The translations under genes and the position numbers were made by a program. Source: Yoonia sp. (GTDB taxonomy: Bacteria > Pseudomonadota > Alphaproteobacteria > Rhodobacterales > Rhodobacteraceae). Taken from it: DNA of 35,387 nt. The notes under the pieces were generated by a model. That model did no database searches, had not been told where the DNA came from, and worked only from the letters and a program-made list of their open reading frames with translations. The DNA is taken from assembly GCA_029250945.1 (NCBI GenBank), contig JAQXEG010000031.1:1-35387 (forward strand). The letters are read 5' to 3'. This document shows, in pieces, positions 16,572 through 25,544 of this stretch. How positions within the stretch are numbered: position 1 is the first letter of the stretch; each line of letters begins with the position of its first letter.

Positions 16572-18257
16572 ATGCCACATGACGGACAAGATATGACACT
16601 GACCGCCACCCCTGTTCTTGCCGATCTACGGCAGTTGACCGCCCAGACCCTTCCGGCTGTGGACAACATTCTGGCCAATGCTAAGGCCGCATTGCGCACG
16701 ATGGTCACCGAAAACGACCGCATCAGTGGCAAGCTGATCGAGGCGCACCAAACCGCCGCACATGGCGTCGCGTGGCTCGCCACCTACGCGCAGGCTTTGC
16801 ATCAGATGCAAAACTGGGCTGATCGGCTTGAGGCTGATGAAAAGTTCGGTGCGGTGGAGCAACTGATCCACCAGATCGCCTTTGGTGAATACATTTGGCA
16901 GATTTATGGCGGCATCCAGATGAACCAAGGCGAGGTTGTGCGCCTGCAAGATATGGGGCTGACCCAAGATGACGCGCGCGGGCTGATGTCACCAGCGGCA
17001 CAGATGCTGACCGGGCATGGCAATACCCAAGCCGTGCGCAGCCGCCTTGTGGACCTGATGCAAGAACAATCCGCCAATATCACGGTCGGAGCCTCTGGCC
17101 TTGATGACGAGTTGGAAATGATACGCGAACAATTCCGTCGCTTTGCCGTCGAAAAGGTCGAACCATTCGCCCATGATTGGCACCTCAACGACGACCTGAT
17201 CCCGATGGAAATCATTGAAGAACTGGCGGAAATGGGTGTCTTTGGCCTGACCATCCCCGAAGAATACGGCGGGTTTGGCATGTCGAAATCTTCCATGTGC
17301 GTCGTGTCCGAGGAACTTTCCCGCGGGTATATCGGCGTCGGTTCATTAGGCACACGGTCCGAGATCGCGGCAGAACTGATTATCTGCGGCGGCACCGACG
17401 AGCAAAAGCAAAAGTGGCTGCCACAGTTGGCATCCGCTGAAACATTGCCAACCGCTGTCTTTACCGAACCCAATACAGGATCGGACCTTGGCGCGCTGCG
17501 CACCCGAGCGGTGCGCGACGGCGACGACTGGACAATCACAGGCAACAAAACATGGATCACCCACGCGGCCCGCACTCATGTGATGACCGTGTTGGCACGC
17601 ACCGAACCCGACACCACAGACTATCGCGGCTTGTCGATGTTCCTGGCCGAAAAGACACCCGGCACGGACGAAGCCCCATTCCCGACCAAAGGCATGACCG
17701 GCGGTGAAATCGAGGTCCTCGGCTATCGCGGGATGAAGGAATACGAACTGGCGTTCGATGGCTTTAAGGTAAAGGGCGAAAACCTGCTTGGCGGCGAAAC
17801 CGGCAAAGGGTTCAAGCAACTGATGCAGACGTTTGAAAGCGCGCGCATCCAAACCGCCGCCCGCGCCGTGGGTGTCGCCGCCTCTGCGCTGGATGTGGCG
17901 ATGCAATACGCCACGGACCGCAAACAATTTGGCAAGCCGCTGATCAATTTCCCACGCGTGTCCGGCAAGCTGGCGATGATGGCTGTTGAGACCATGGTGG
18001 CCCGGCAGCTCACGTATTTTAGCGCCAATGAAAAAGACAACGACCGCCGCTGCGACCTAGAGGCGGGGATGGCTAAATTGCTTGGTGCGCGTGTGGCTTG
18101 GGCCTGTGCCGATAACGCGCTGCAAATCCACGGCGGCAACGGCTTTGCACTGGAATATAAGGTCAGCCGCATCCTGTGCGATGCGCGGATCCTGAATATC
18201 TTTGAAGGTGCTGCCGAAATTCAGGCACAGGTCATCGCGCGTCGTTTGCTCGACTAA
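16572..18257 (+). CDS. mcd: Acyl-CoA dehydrogenase, probably (2S)-methylsuccinyl-CoA dehydrogenase
   Basis: A flavoprotein of 561 residues. The C-terminal 390 or so residues are an ordinary acyl-CoA dehydrogenase: FGLTIPEEYGGFG, FTEPNTGSDLG, the FAD/substrate segments, and IHGGNGF. The catalytic glutamate is likely in IFEGAAEIQ near the end. About 160 extra N-terminal residues, helical with AAHGVAWLATY and LIHQIAFGEY, are the hallmark of methylsuccinyl-CoA dehydrogenase of the ethylmalonyl-CoA pathway, which makes mesaconyl-CoA. The ATG at 16572 follows GGAGAG; an internal ATG at 16593 is less likely. No other specific pathway gene is adjacent, but etfAB, an adenosyltransferase and pckA are in the window. 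Assignment rests on the N-terminal extension. Confidence 0.88.
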   Translation: MPHDGQDMTLTATPVLADLRQLTAQTLPAVDNILANAKAALRTMVTENDRISGKLIEAHQTAAHGVAWLATYAQALHQMQNWADRLEADEKFGAVEQLIHQIAFGEYIWQIYGGIQMNQGEVVRLQDMGLTQDDARGLMSPAAQMLTGHGNTQAVRSRLVDLMQEQSANITVGASGLDDELEMIREQFRRFAVEKVEPFAHDWHLNDDLIPMEIIEELAEMGVFGLTIPEEYGGFGMSKSSMCVVSEELSRGYIGVGSLGTRSEIAAELIICGGTDEQKQKWLPQLASAETLPTAVFTEPNTGSDLGALRTRAVRDGDDWTITGNKTWITHAARTHVMTVLARTEPDTTDYRGLSMFLAEKTPGTDEAPFPTKGMTGGEIEVLGYRGMKEYELAFDGFKVKGENLLGGETGKGFKQLMQTFESARIQTAARAVGVAASALDVAMQYATDRKQFGKPLINFPRVSGKLAMMAVETMVARQLTYFSANEKDNDRRCDLEAGMAKLLGARVAWACADNALQIHGGNGFALEYKVSRILCDARILNIFEGAAEIQAQVIARRLLD

Positions 18258-18284
18258 TCAGGCAGGGCTAGCTATCTTGGTGGG

Positions 18285-18665
18285 ATGAAAAACCTACTGC
18301 CCCTTTGTGTGCTTATGCTGGCTGGCTGCCAGCCTGATGAAACGCTTACGGCCTACACAGACGGGCAATCCGTGTTTGTGTTGCAGTCGATTGATGACGC
18401 CGCGTTCAACGCGACCGCAACAATTGACATATCCGAGGCGGGCAAGATTTCTGGCCAAGCGCCCTGCAACAGGTATTTCGCTACGCAATCCACCCCTTAT
18501 CCATGGTTTGAAGCCGGACCAATCGGCGCAACCCGCATGGCGTGTGATAGCCTCTCGGCCGAAACGGTATTCTTCACAGCACTCAGCGATATGACATTGG
18601 CTGAGGTCGTCGGGGACACCCTGATCCTGTCCAATGACAAAGGACGCGAAATGGTGTTTCAGTAG
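18285..18665 (+). CDS. META-domain (HslJ-like) lipoprotein
   Basis: A 126-residue lipoprotein: signal [15 protein letters not shown] with lipobox LAGC, so Cys15 is lipidated. The mature part has the META/HslJ pattern: a GQAPCNRY turn near residue 60, [10 protein letters not shown], then a helix with [11 protein letters not shown] and a final strand pair ending GREMVF. HslJ relatives are envelope proteins linked to stress or antibiotic tolerance; no precise function is known. It starts 27 bases after mcd and may be co-transcribed. The 3' end overlaps recO by 7 bases on the opposite strand. Confidence 0.88.
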   Translation: MKNLLPLCVLMLAGCQPDETLTAYTDGQSVFVLQSIDDAAFNATATIDISEAGKISGQAPCNRYFATQSTPYPWFEAGPIGATRMACDSLSAETVFFTALSDMTLAEVVGDTLILSNDKGREMVFQ

Positions 18666-19390
18666 CCCTGACGGGCAATCGCATCAATCAAGCGCTGCCG
18701 CGCCGCTGGCATTGGGCGATCCCCAAGGCTCTTGATCAGGCGGTTTTCGATGAAAAACCCTGTAGTGCCCAAGGCGATGACAATCTGGGCCGCGTCCGCG
18801 TCGCCCTTCCCCGCCAAAACAGGCGGCAGCGGCAACAACCTGTCAATCCATTCGCCCGCCCCCTCGCGGCTAACGGCGCGGCCGGTTTTGGGAGATACAA
18901 ATGCAAGGTCCTCGTTCACGCCGCGCACCGCACAGGCCGACAAGTCCATCGCAAATCCCATCTCCTCCAATAGCGCCTGTTCCCAGCGCAAGTACGCCAG
19001 TGGCCAGACAGCAGGCTGTCCGAGCAAGTCCAGAAGGTTCACAGTACGGTCGTACAACGGCGCATGTGCCTCCCGCTCAGGCAGGACACGCACCAAAAGC
19101 GATGTCACCGCGTTCAACCCCGCCAGTGCCAATCGGTTGGACATGGCTTGGGCCGCACGACTGCGCACCGGCTCGACCGTAAAACTACCCAAATGTTCGT
19201 TCAGCCGCGCCTTCCACGTGACATGGACCTGCGCACCCGGTTGCAGCGTTGGGGCCACCTTGCGACTGGCGCCCCCCCGCACGACACCAGCATGACGCCC
19301 CTGCGTACGCGAGAACACTTCGACAATGACGGAGTTTTCGCCGAACGGGCGCGACGTCAGGATCGCGGCATCATCAGACCAACTTAGCAT
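18659..19390 (-). CDS. recO: DNA repair protein RecO
   Basis: Acts with RecR (and RecF) to load RecA on SSB-covered gaps. The 243-residue frame starts [11 protein letters not shown] and has the N-terminal OB fold ([32 protein letters not shown]) and a C-terminal helical domain. Unlike many RecO proteins it lacks an obvious four-cysteine zinc site; single cysteines occur only near residue 155. I chose the ATG at 19390; a GTG at 19399 is also open. Ribosome binding site weak. It is the last gene of the minus-strand run, separated from DUF1491 by a repeat with a large hairpin. Confidence 0.92.
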   Translation of the reverse strand: MLSWSDDAAILTSRPFGENSVIVEVFSRTQGRHAGVVRGGASRKVAPTLQPGAQVHVTWKARLNEHLGSFTVEPVRSRAAQAMSNRLALAGLNAVTSLLVRVLPEREAHAPLYDRTVNLLDLLGQPAVWPLAYLRWEQALLEEMGFAMDLSACAVRGVNEDLAFVSPKTGRAVSREGAGEWIDRLLPLPPVLAGKGDADAAQIVIALGTTGFFIENRLIKSLGDRPMPAARQRLIDAIARQGY

Positions 19391-19415
19391 ATGCCACACT
19401 TGGTATTAATGTCGG

Positions 19416-19490
19416 AGCCTCCGGCGGGAGTATTTGTCAAAAAGCGAAGCAGCGCAGCGCCCCTGACCCTCGCTTTTTTCAAAATACTCA
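19416..19490. repeat. Intergenic repeat with large inverted repeat between DUF1491 and recO
   Basis: The plus strand reads GCCTCCGGCGGGAGTATTT followed by an A-rich tail and GCGAAGC (19417-19450). About 20 bases on, 19470-19488 is the near-exact inverse of 19428-19446 (GAGTATTT...AAAAGCG; 17 of 19 pair). The arms form a long stem; the DUF1491 stop codon sits at its edge. T runs at 19473-19478 (plus) and the minus-strand equivalent suit transcription termination. Similar elements are at 33459-33499 and 30488-30510. Confidence 0.7.
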
Positions 19491-19814
19491 TTGTAGCCCC
19501 GGCTGGTCCAAAAGATGCCGACCCTGTTTATCTTCAACTTCGATCACCCAAAGGTCGGGATCAAACCTGCGTTGTTTCTGAACCGACGTATCGACATAAG
19601 CCTCGACCCCTTCGGACAGGACGACCCATGCGCGTTCCCCGCTCATCAGGTCAAACGACCGCTGGAAACACGTGGCCGCGCCATCAAGTGTGTTGAGCTT
19701 AATCAGAACAGCGCCCGCTGTTGCGTCGCCACGCGCCACCACAAACGCAGGAATTTCAAACGCCCGTAGCCGCGCGAGATAGGCGGATACCCAGATATCC
19801 GCCGTCAGTCTCAT
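19488..19814 (-). CDS. DUF1491 family protein
   Basis: A 108-residue cytoplasmic protein of a family confined, as far as I know, to alphaproteobacteria and usually beside era. The sequence is strongly typical: IWVSAYLARLR at the N-terminus, FVVARGDATAGAVLIKLNTL in the centre, FDPDLWVIEVED and RHLLDQPGL at the end. Function unknown. Its ATG overlaps the era stop (ATGA), so it is translated with era; that suggests a role near ribosome assembly, but this is inference only. Confidence 0.93.
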   Translation of the reverse strand: MRLTADIWVSAYLARLRAFEIPAFVVARGDATAGAVLIKLNTLDGAATCFQRSFDLMSGERAWVVLSEGVEAYVDTSVQKQRRFDPDLWVIEVEDKQGRHLLDQPGLQ

Positions 19815-20728
19815 GCATTGCCGTCTTTAAAATCGAGGCCCATTTCCGAATAGCGTTCTTTTTCCTCAAGCCAGCCCGGGCGGACTTTGACCTGCAAGAA
19901 AAGATGCACACGACGCTCGAGGAATTCTTCCAATTCCGTGCGCGATGCGGTGCTGACGGCCTTGATCGTTTCGCCCTTGTTGCCCAGCACGATGCCTTTG
20001 TGGCCGTCACGCATGACGTAAATGATTTGGTCGATCTTGGCAGAGCCGTCTTTGCGATCTTCCCAATTTTCAGTCTCAACCGTCAACTGGTAGGGAAGTT
20101 CTTGATGCAGCCGCAGCGTCAGCTTTTCGCGGGTCGTTTCCGCGGCGATCATCCGCAGGGGCAGATCCGCAATCTGATCTTCTGGATACAGCCAAGGCCC
20201 ATCGGGGACCTGATGACCAAGCCAACCACGCAGCGCGTCACACCCGTGGCCGCGTTCAGCCGAAATCATGAAGGTTTGCGCAAATGGGTAGGCTGCGTTC
20301 ATCTCGTCGGTCAGGGCCAACAGCTTTTCAGATTTCACCTTGTCGATTTTGTTTATCGCGAGGGCGACCGGCGCGTTGCCCGCGTGTTCATGCAGCCGCT
20401 CAATAATCGCTTTGACGCCTTCGGATATGCCGCGGTGCGCCTCGATCATCAAGACGACGACGTCAGCATCGGCGGCACCACCCCACGCGGCCTTGACCAT
20501 GGCGCGGTCCAAACGGCGACGTGGCTTGAACAGCCCGGGTGTGTCGACAAAAACAAGCTGGCTTTGCCCTTCCATCGCGACGCCGCGGATGCGGGCACGT
20601 GTGGTCTGGACCTTGTGGGTCACGATGCTGACCTTGGCGCCGACCATCCGGTTGAGCAGCGTTGACTTGCCCGCATTCGGTTCCCCGATCAGGGCGACAA
20701 ATCCAGCTTTGGTGGGTTGGGTCGTCAT
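19811..20728 (-). CDS. era: GTPase Era
   Basis: A GTPase that binds the 3' end of 16S rRNA during 30S assembly. The 305-residue protein has G1 [10 protein letters not shown]2 region around [12 protein letters not shown]3 DTPG, G4 NKID, and a C-terminal KH domain with the GKGGxxIK-like turn seen as [10 protein letters not shown]. Start ATG at 20728 overlaps the rnc stop; the stop overlaps DUF1491. The order lepB-rnc-era-recO is widely conserved in proteobacteria. Length is normal. Confidence 0.97.
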   Translation of the reverse strand: MTTQPTKAGFVALIGEPNAGKSTLLNRMVGAKVSIVTHKVQTTRARIRGVAMEGQSQLVFVDTPGLFKPRRRLDRAMVKAAWGGAADADVVVLMIEAHRGISEGVKAIIERLHEHAGNAPVALAINKIDKVKSEKLLALTDEMNAAYPFAQTFMISAERGHGCDALRGWLGHQVPDGPWLYPEDQIADLPLRMIAAETTREKLTLRLHQELPYQLTVETENWEDRKDGSAKIDQIIYVMRDGHKGIVLGNKGETIKAVSTASRTELEEFLERRVHLFLQVKVRPGWLEEKERYSEMGLDFKDGNA

Positions 20729-21408
20729 TGTGCTTCGACTTTCTTCAAAAGGGCGGCGGCGGCGGCTTGTTCGGCGTGGCGTTTGGAACCAGCGGTGGCC
20801 TGTTCGGACGGACCCGATGACAGGCGTGCGGCAATGGTGAACACCGGCTGGTGGTCGGGGCCAGTGCGGGCGACCTCAACATATTGCGGTGGGGTCTCCC
20901 CGCGGGCTTGGGCCCATTCCTGCAAGGCCGTTTTTGGATCGCGGGCATCATCCGCAACGTTGGTGATCCGATCACCCCATAGGCGCAGGATCATATCGCG
21001 TGCAACGTCAAAACCGCCATCCTGATAAACCGCAGCAATGACCGCTTCCATGCCATCGGCCAGCAACGCCTCTTTGCGGCGGCCACCTGATTTCATCTCG
21101 GACCGGCCCAATTTCAGAACCGCGCCCAGATCAATCTGACGGGCGACATCGGCACAGGCTTCTTTGCGGACAAGGGCGTTGAAACGCGGGGCCAACAGCC
21201 CCTCTGCAGCGCCGGTATCCGCGGTCAACAACGCCTCGGCCATCACAAGGCCAAGGACGCGATCACCAAGGAATTCCTGTCGCTGGTTATCGTCACGGTG
21301 GGGCGACGACATCGACGAATGGGTGACAGAGCGCACCAGTGTTTCGGGCTTTGCAAATGTATAGCCCAAACGCCCCTCAAAGGCCCGAAGATCAGCAGAA
21401 AGCTTCAC
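20725..21408 (-). CDS. rnc: Ribonuclease III
   Basis: Cleaves double-stranded RNA, in rRNA maturation and mRNA control. The 227-residue frame has the nuclease signature [16 protein letters not shown] at about 42-57 with its metal-binding Glu and Asp, a second acidic block [14 protein letters not shown], and a C-terminal double-stranded RNA binding domain ([11 protein letters not shown]...). The start is GTG at 21408, overlapping the lepB stop as GTGA. The last residues lie over the era start. Typical length. Confidence 0.97.
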   Translation of the reverse strand: MKLSADLRAFEGRLGYTFAKPETLVRSVTHSSMSSPHRDDNQRQEFLGDRVLGLVMAEALLTADTGAAEGLLAPRFNALVRKEACADVARQIDLGAVLKLGRSEMKSGGRRKEALLADGMEAVIAAVYQDGGFDVARDMILRLWGDRITNVADDARDPKTALQEWAQARGETPPQYVEVARTGPDHQPVFTIAARLSSGPSEQATAGSKRHAEQAAAAALLKKVEAQ

Positions 21409-22244
21409 TCAAGCCCCTTAAAGAAACGATCTGAACGCCAGCTCCAGAATGCGAGCATAGACCGACCAGCGGCCGAGAACATGACACTGTCAGCACGGCC
21501 AACGATATCCTCAAGCGGGACAAAGCCGACGCCGCCATTCACCTGAAGTTCACGGCTGTCAGTGGAATTGTCGCGATTGTCGCCCATAAAGAAATATTCG
21601 CCTGCAGGCACGGTAAACACACCAGTGTCATCAAGGCGGCGGTCACCGATATGCAGGGTGGAATAGGTCACGCCGTTGGGCAGTGTTTCAATGCTCCGCG
21701 CCTTGTCGCAAAGCCCGCCAAGGCCGACAGTGCCATTCATACAGCCCGGACGATTGCCAAACCGGCCCTGCGGTTCATAAGTCTCGGTAAATGTGCCGGC
21801 AGGTTGGGACGGGACCTCTGCATCATTCAGGAACAGTTTGCCATCTTGCATCTGCACGCGGTCACCGGGCATTCCGATCAAACGCTTGATGAAATCGCGA
21901 CCTGTGACGGGATGACGAAAGACGACGATATCACCGCGCTCAGGCTCGCCACCGAACAGCCGCTTATCCGCGCCCTTGAATGCACCACAGAAATCATCCG
22001 CACCAACATCAACGCCCAGCTGGGGGATGCGGATCGACGGGCATGAAGCGTAGGAATAGCCATAAGCCATTTTGTTGACGAACAGGAAATCACCGATCAG
22101 CAGCGTTTCCTTCATCGACCCCGACGGGATCCAGAACGGCTGAAAGAAAACAGTCCGAAACACACCTGCGATCAGCAAGGCATAGACGACGGTTTTCACC
22201 GTTTCCTTGATGCCTTCGACCAGCCCGCCGTTTTCTTCTGTCAT
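21405..22244 (-). CDS. lepB: Signal peptidase I
   Basis: Membrane protease that removes signal peptides from exported proteins. The 279-residue protein has one N-terminal transmembrane helix ([16 protein letters not shown]), then the catalytic serine in PSGSMKETL and the general base lysine in [14 protein letters not shown]. The C-terminal box [11 protein letters not shown] is intact. A cysteine pair in a middle insertion (SCPSIR and ADDFCGAF) is common in this group. I chose the ATG at 22244, with AAAGGA 9 bases upstream; the ATG at 22265 has no ribosome binding site. It is 62 bases after acpS. Confidence 0.97.
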   Translation of the reverse strand: MTEENGGLVEGIKETVKTVVYALLIAGVFRTVFFQPFWIPSGSMKETLLIGDFLFVNKMAYGYSYASCPSIRIPQLGVDVGADDFCGAFKGADKRLFGGEPERGDIVVFRHPVTGRDFIKRLIGMPGDRVQMQDGKLFLNDAEVPSQPAGTFTETYEPQGRFGNRPGCMNGTVGLGGLCDKARSIETLPNGVTYSTLHIGDRRLDDTGVFTVPAGEYFFMGDNRDNSTDSRELQVNGGVGFVPLEDIVGRADSVMFSAAGRSMLAFWSWRSDRFFKGLE

Positions 22245-22305
22245 CGGATCAATTCCTTTGTTCATACGTCATGGCGATATGCGCCGCTGACCCTGTCCTG
22301 TCAAC

Positions 22306-22710
22306 CTATGCGTCCTGTGGCACGGCCTCAATCACCACAAACGCTTGGGCCCACGGATGATCATCGGTCAGTGTCACATGTATCACGGCACGGTGGCCAG
22401 CGGGGGTCATTGTATCTAGGCGATCTTTGGCCCAGCCAGTGACCTGCATGGTGGGCTGACCGCTGCGCATGTTGCTGACGGCCATATCCTTCCACGCGAT
22501 CCCCATCGCAAGTCCGGTGCCAAGCGCCTTTGAACAGGCCTCTTTGGCGGCCCAGCGTTTGGCATAGGTGCCCGCCACATCGCGGCGGCGCTCGGCCTTG
22601 GCCTGTTCGACATCGGTAAAGACACGGTTCTTGAACCGGTCGCCAAACCGATCCAGCGTCCCTTGGATACGCTCGATATTCGCCAGATCAGTGCCAATCC
22701 CGATAATCAT
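22306..22710 (-). CDS. acpS: Holo-[acyl-carrier-protein] synthase
   Basis: Transfers 4'-phosphopantetheine from CoA to acyl carrier protein. The 134-residue frame has the two family motifs: [12 protein letters not shown] near the N-terminus (Asp8 binds magnesium) and [15 protein letters not shown] around residues 52-66. Length is normal. The ATG at 22710 overlaps the stop of the upstream secreted-protein gene (ATGA). In many alphaproteobacteria acpS directly follows pdxJ; here three genes intervene. Confidence 0.97.
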   Translation of the reverse strand: MIIGIGTDLANIERIQGTLDRFGDRFKNRVFTDVEQAKAERRRDVAGTYAKRWAAKEACSKALGTGLAMGIAWKDMAVSNMRSGQPTMQVTGWAKDRLDTMTPAGHRAVIHVTLTDDHPWAQAFVVIEAVPQDA

Positions 22711-23156
22711 TCGCGGCCCAGCGCCATGTTCGTCGTCATCGCCCCCGTAGACTGGTTCAGCGTCAGCGACAGCAACCGGCCGTTGAAAAAGCTGGCGTCC
22801 GCCGTCACGATTTGCACAGGCACATCGAACATGAGGCCAACCGCAGGATCATAATCCGCCTTGAGCCGGTCAAAGTATATCGCGGCAAAACCGAGCTGGT
22901 CGCTAAACACCACAACGCAGCATTGCCGTTCGCCCAGCTCAGACCGCGGCGGCGACAACACCAGCAGGTAGGCCGCCCCATTTGCAGGCTCAACCGTATC
23001 AATCGCCGCAAGACGCACATTGCCGTTTGCAAACACGCGTGTGTTCTCCTCCCACGGCTCCACGAGGGCTTGAGCCAACGCTTGCCAATCGCACAAGCTC
23101 ACCGATTGCGCGGCAGCAGGTGTCGCCAACAACAGTAAGGGGATCAACCACTTCAT
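22707..23156 (-). CDS. Secreted hypothetical protein between Dabb and acpS genes
   Basis: 149 residues with a signal peptide ([16 protein letters not shown], cut near residue 16). The mature protein is a small domain with [14 protein letters not shown] at its start and cysteines in [12 protein letters not shown] do not recognise a family. The last part, with [17 protein letters not shown], looks like beta strands. The ATG at 23156 overlaps the Dabb gene's stop (ATGA) and the stop overlaps the acpS start, so translation is tightly coupled on both sides. A longer frame to 23210 runs into the Dabb gene and would bury the signal peptide. Confidence 0.8.
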   Translation of the reverse strand: MKWLIPLLLLATPAAAQSVSLCDWQALAQALVEPWEENTRVFANGNVRLAAIDTVEPANGAAYLLVLSPPRSELGERQCCVVVFSDQLGFAAIYFDRLKADYDPAVGLMFDVPVQIVTADASFFNGRLLSLTLNQSTGAMTTNMALGRE

Positions 23157-23446
23157 ACCTCTAGGTCCATGACCATGATGCCGGCGCCACCACCGACACA
23201 TTGCGCACATAGCCGTGCGCCCAGCCCCTGATGCACAGGATCGGCGGCATAGGTCGCAAGCGCCTCCAAATCCTTAAAATCGCAGGTAAAGCCGTAAGCG
23301 TGGTTCGGTGTTTTGCCTTCCATGTCCCGGTTGGGGCCGTGATGGAACGCAATCATCGGCAACGCAGCTAAACCATCCATGATCTGCGATAGTTCCCCCG
23401 CATCGTGATCGGGCCGCAAATGCAGCATGACAATATGCCGGATCAT
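23153..23446 (-). CDS. Stress-responsive A/B barrel (Dabb) domain protein
   Basis: A 97-residue single-domain protein. The start [11 protein letters not shown], the middle HGPNRDMEGKTPNHAYGFTC and the end DLEALATYAADPVHQGL are classic for Dabb domains, ferredoxin-like folds that dimerise. Functions vary (stress proteins, aromatic cyclases, aldoxime-linked enzymes); none can be assigned. A run of [15 protein letters not shown] closes the barrel. Its ATG overlaps the LysE stop and its stop overlaps the next start, so it is translated as part of a coupled chain. Confidence 0.9.
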   Translation of the reverse strand: MIRHIVMLHLRPDHDAGELSQIMDGLAALPMIAFHHGPNRDMEGKTPNHAYGFTCDFKDLEALATYAADPVHQGLGARLCAQCVGGGAGIMVMDLEV

Positions 23447-24066
23447 GTCAGGCGCGCCGTCAAAATCTTTATCCCCGCAAGGCCAAACAAAAACGCGAAA
23501 GCCCCTTCAAACCAACGGCGCATCCGTTGGTATCCGCGTACAAAGACGCCACTGGAAAACACCAACGCGTAGCCAAAGAACAAACAGCACGAAACCGCAA
23601 GCAACGCCGCATAAGTTTCAAACACAACTGTCTGCGCAGCGCCCACCGGCACCGCAATCGCGAACACGGCCCCCCAGCCAAGGATCGCCTTGGGGTTGGT
23701 CAAATGGATCAACAGCCCTTTTATATAAAGCGGCAGCAACCCGCCCTGCCCTGCGGCAACGGGCAGCAACGGTTTATCGGTCATCGCCGATCGCGCCGCC
23801 TTGAACGCAAGATACAATAGATAGGCCGCACCGACATACCGCAGGGTTTCAACGATCCATGCGTTCGCCGCCATCAACGCGTTAAGCCCCAGCGCCGCAG
23901 CCAGACCCCACGCCGCTGAGCCGGACACAATGCCCGCAGCAACCGCTAAACCAGGCCTGCGGCCACGGTTCATAGATGTGCCAGCAATTGCCATCGTCGC
24001 AGGACCCGGGGAACCACCACCGACCGCCCAAGCCAACAGAACAAGTGCGAATTCAATACCCGTCAC
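23443..24066 (-). CDS. LysE/RhtB family amino-acid or metabolite exporter
   Basis: A 207-residue inner-membrane protein with about six hydrophobic helices. The family signature is near the N-terminus: [28 protein letters not shown] fits the LysE pattern of GPxxxxxxxxxxxxGRxxGL. Later helices include [18 protein letters not shown] and the typical [14 protein letters not shown]. Substrate unknown. The start is GTG at 24066, overlapping the pdxJ stop (GTGA). Unusual place for an exporter, inside the pdxJ-acpS operon. Confidence 0.93.
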   Translation of the reverse strand: MTGIEFALVLLAWAVGGGSPGPATMAIAGTSMNRGRRPGLAVAAGIVSGSAAWGLAAALGLNALMAANAWIVETLRYVGAAYLLYLAFKAARSAMTDKPLLPVAAGQGGLLPLYIKGLLIHLTNPKAILGWGAVFAIAVPVGAAQTVVFETYAALLAVSCCLFFGYALVFSSGVFVRGYQRMRRWFEGAFAFLFGLAGIKILTARLT

Positions 24067-24809
24067 CCGCGAGCCTCATCCATGCAGCGGCGCATCTCTT
24101 CAATAGCGGGACCAAGGCCACGGAAAATCGCCTCTCCGATGATAAAGTGACCGATGTTCAATTCGGCCACTGTAGGCAGCGCCGCGATAGGTCCGACGCT
24201 ATCGTAGGTCAGCCCGTGGCCCACATGCACCTCAAGACCCTGATCATGAGCATAGGCGGCCATGTCGGTGATTTTGGCCAGTTCCACATCGCGATCATCC
24301 CAGCGTTCCTCGGCCCACGCATCAGCGTAGGCGCCTGCATGCAGCTCAATCACCGGTGCGCCAATCCGTACGCAAGCATCCACTTGGGCGCGATCGGCGG
24401 CGATGAACATCGACACACGCGACCCTGCGGCAGCAAGTGGCGCAATATAAGCAGCCAGCGCATTGTCATTGGCGGCCACGTCCAGCCCGCCCTCAGTCGT
24501 GCGCTCTTCGCGCTTTTCAGGGACAAGACAGACGGCGTGGGGTTTATGGCGCAGGGCAATCGCCTGCATTTCAGCGGTCGCGGCCATCTCGAAATTCAGC
24601 GGGGTGGTCAGTGCGGCCATCAACCCGTCAATATCGGCATCCACGATATGACGACGGTCTTCACGCAGGTGCGCGGTAATCCCGTCAGCGCCTGCAGCCT
24701 CAGCCATAAGTGCTGCGCGAACGGGGTCAGGGTTATCCCCGCCACGGGCATTCCGCACAGTCGCAACATGATCGATATTTACGCCAAGGCGCAGTTTGGG
24801 CGCAGTCAT
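24063..24809 (-). CDS. pdxJ: Pyridoxine 5'-phosphate synthase
   Basis: Condenses 1-deoxyxylulose 5-phosphate with 3-amino-2-oxopropyl phosphate to give pyridoxine 5'-phosphate. The 248-residue TIM-barrel protein starts [19 protein letters not shown], the PdxJ signature. It continues with [16 protein letters not shown] and the later [12 protein letters not shown] and [12 protein letters not shown] phosphate-binding loops. The ATG at 24809 has an ideal AGGAGG at 5 bases; the longer frame to 24830 is not needed. It is 40 bases after the DUF2062 gene. Confidence 0.97.
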   Translation of the reverse strand: MTAPKLRLGVNIDHVATVRNARGGDNPDPVRAALMAEAAGADGITAHLREDRRHIVDADIDGLMAALTTPLNFEMAATAEMQAIALRHKPHAVCLVPEKREERTTEGGLDVAANDNALAAYIAPLAAAGSRVSMFIAADRAQVDACVRIGAPVIELHAGAYADAWAEERWDDRDVELAKITDMAAYAHDQGLEVHVGHGLTYDSVGPIAALPTVAELNIGHFIIGEAIFRGLGPAIEEMRRCMDEARG

Positions 24810-24814
24810 CGCGG

Positions 24815-24820
24815 CCTCCT
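24815..24820 (-). promoter_or_regulatory. Strong ribosome binding site of pdxJ
   Basis: AGGAGG on the coding strand, 5 bases before the ATG at 24809. It decides the start against the in-frame ATG at 24830 and is the best Shine-Dalgarno in this operon. Confidence 0.9.
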
Positions 24821-24848
24821 GTTCAAACATAGGTCAAAGCTAGCCCGA

Positions 24849-25526
24849 TCACAGGCCGCCGTCACCCACCTCTGACGTCTTTTTATTGAGCTGACCCAAT
24901 TTGGCGCGCAAGGCCTTTTGACGGCGCTTTTGATGACCACGGATCAGCGGCAGCGCGATCAAATAACAGATCGTTGCCGCCGCAATGCCCGGCAAAACAG
25001 ACCCGATCATATAGGGAAAAAAGACCTCGTCATAAAACCCGTGCAGCCCGTGCCAATCCGCATGCTCATCGGTAAATGCCGCCATGATATTGTGGATGAT
25101 ATCGCCGAACGCCTCGCCGAACCGGCAGCCGATCCCGCAAAAATCATCCGGCACATCAGCGCCAAATCCAAAGGTTGCGGCATTAAACGGACGCCCCAGC
25201 ATCCAGTACCCCGTCCCCAGTGACGCAATCGCAATCGGGATATAAGTCAGGGGGCTGCCGAAAAACGTGGCCATCAGCGCCGCAAAGATATTACCACGCA
25301 TCACACGTGCGATAATTGCCGCCACCACAAAGTGCAGCCCGTAGAATGGCGTAAACGTCGTAAACACCCCCGCCCAAATCCCGCGTGAGATTTTTTCCGG
25401 CGTATCAGGCAGGCGGCGGACGCGGTGTTTGACATATTCAAACGCCCGCCCCCATCCGCCCCGCGGATAAAGCGACCGGCCGACGATTTCGCCGAGTGAC
25501 CGTCTTTCTCTGCGCTTGAATACCAA
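24849..25526 (-). CDS. DUF2062 domain-containing membrane protein
   Basis: A 225-residue inner-membrane protein. The N-terminal segment is basic (VFKRRERRS, YVKHRVRRL), followed by the DUF2062 core: PEKISRGIWAGVFTTFTPFYGLHF, GNIFAALMATFFGSPLTYIP. A second membrane section lies near residues 180-200 and a Lys/Arg-rich tail ends the protein. Function unknown; often found next to pdxJ in this group. The start is TTG at 25526 with AAAGGA 7 bases upstream. The family's conserved MVFKRR start agrees with this codon. It is 18 bases after rsh. Confidence 0.9.
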   Translation of the reverse strand: MVFKRRERRSLGEIVGRSLYPRGGWGRAFEYVKHRVRRLPDTPEKISRGIWAGVFTTFTPFYGLHFVVAAIIARVMRGNIFAALMATFFGSPLTYIPIAIASLGTGYWMLGRPFNAATFGFGADVPDDFCGIGCRFGEAFGDIIHNIMAAFTDEHADWHGLHGFYDEVFFPYMIGSVLPGIAAATICYLIALPLIRGHQKRRQKALRAKLGQLNKKTSEVGDGGL

Positions 25527-25544
25527 CTGGCGGTCCTTTGTGGG

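Noticed and set aside
19721-20665. Plus-strand frame of 314 codons opposite era and DUF1491
   Set aside because: Era and DUF1491 on the other strand are unmistakable; the plus translation has no recognisable domain.
23976-24875. Plus-strand frame of 299 codons opposite pdxJ and the LysE start
   Set aside because: PdxJ is certain and has an ideal ribosome binding site; this frame is its antisense shadow.
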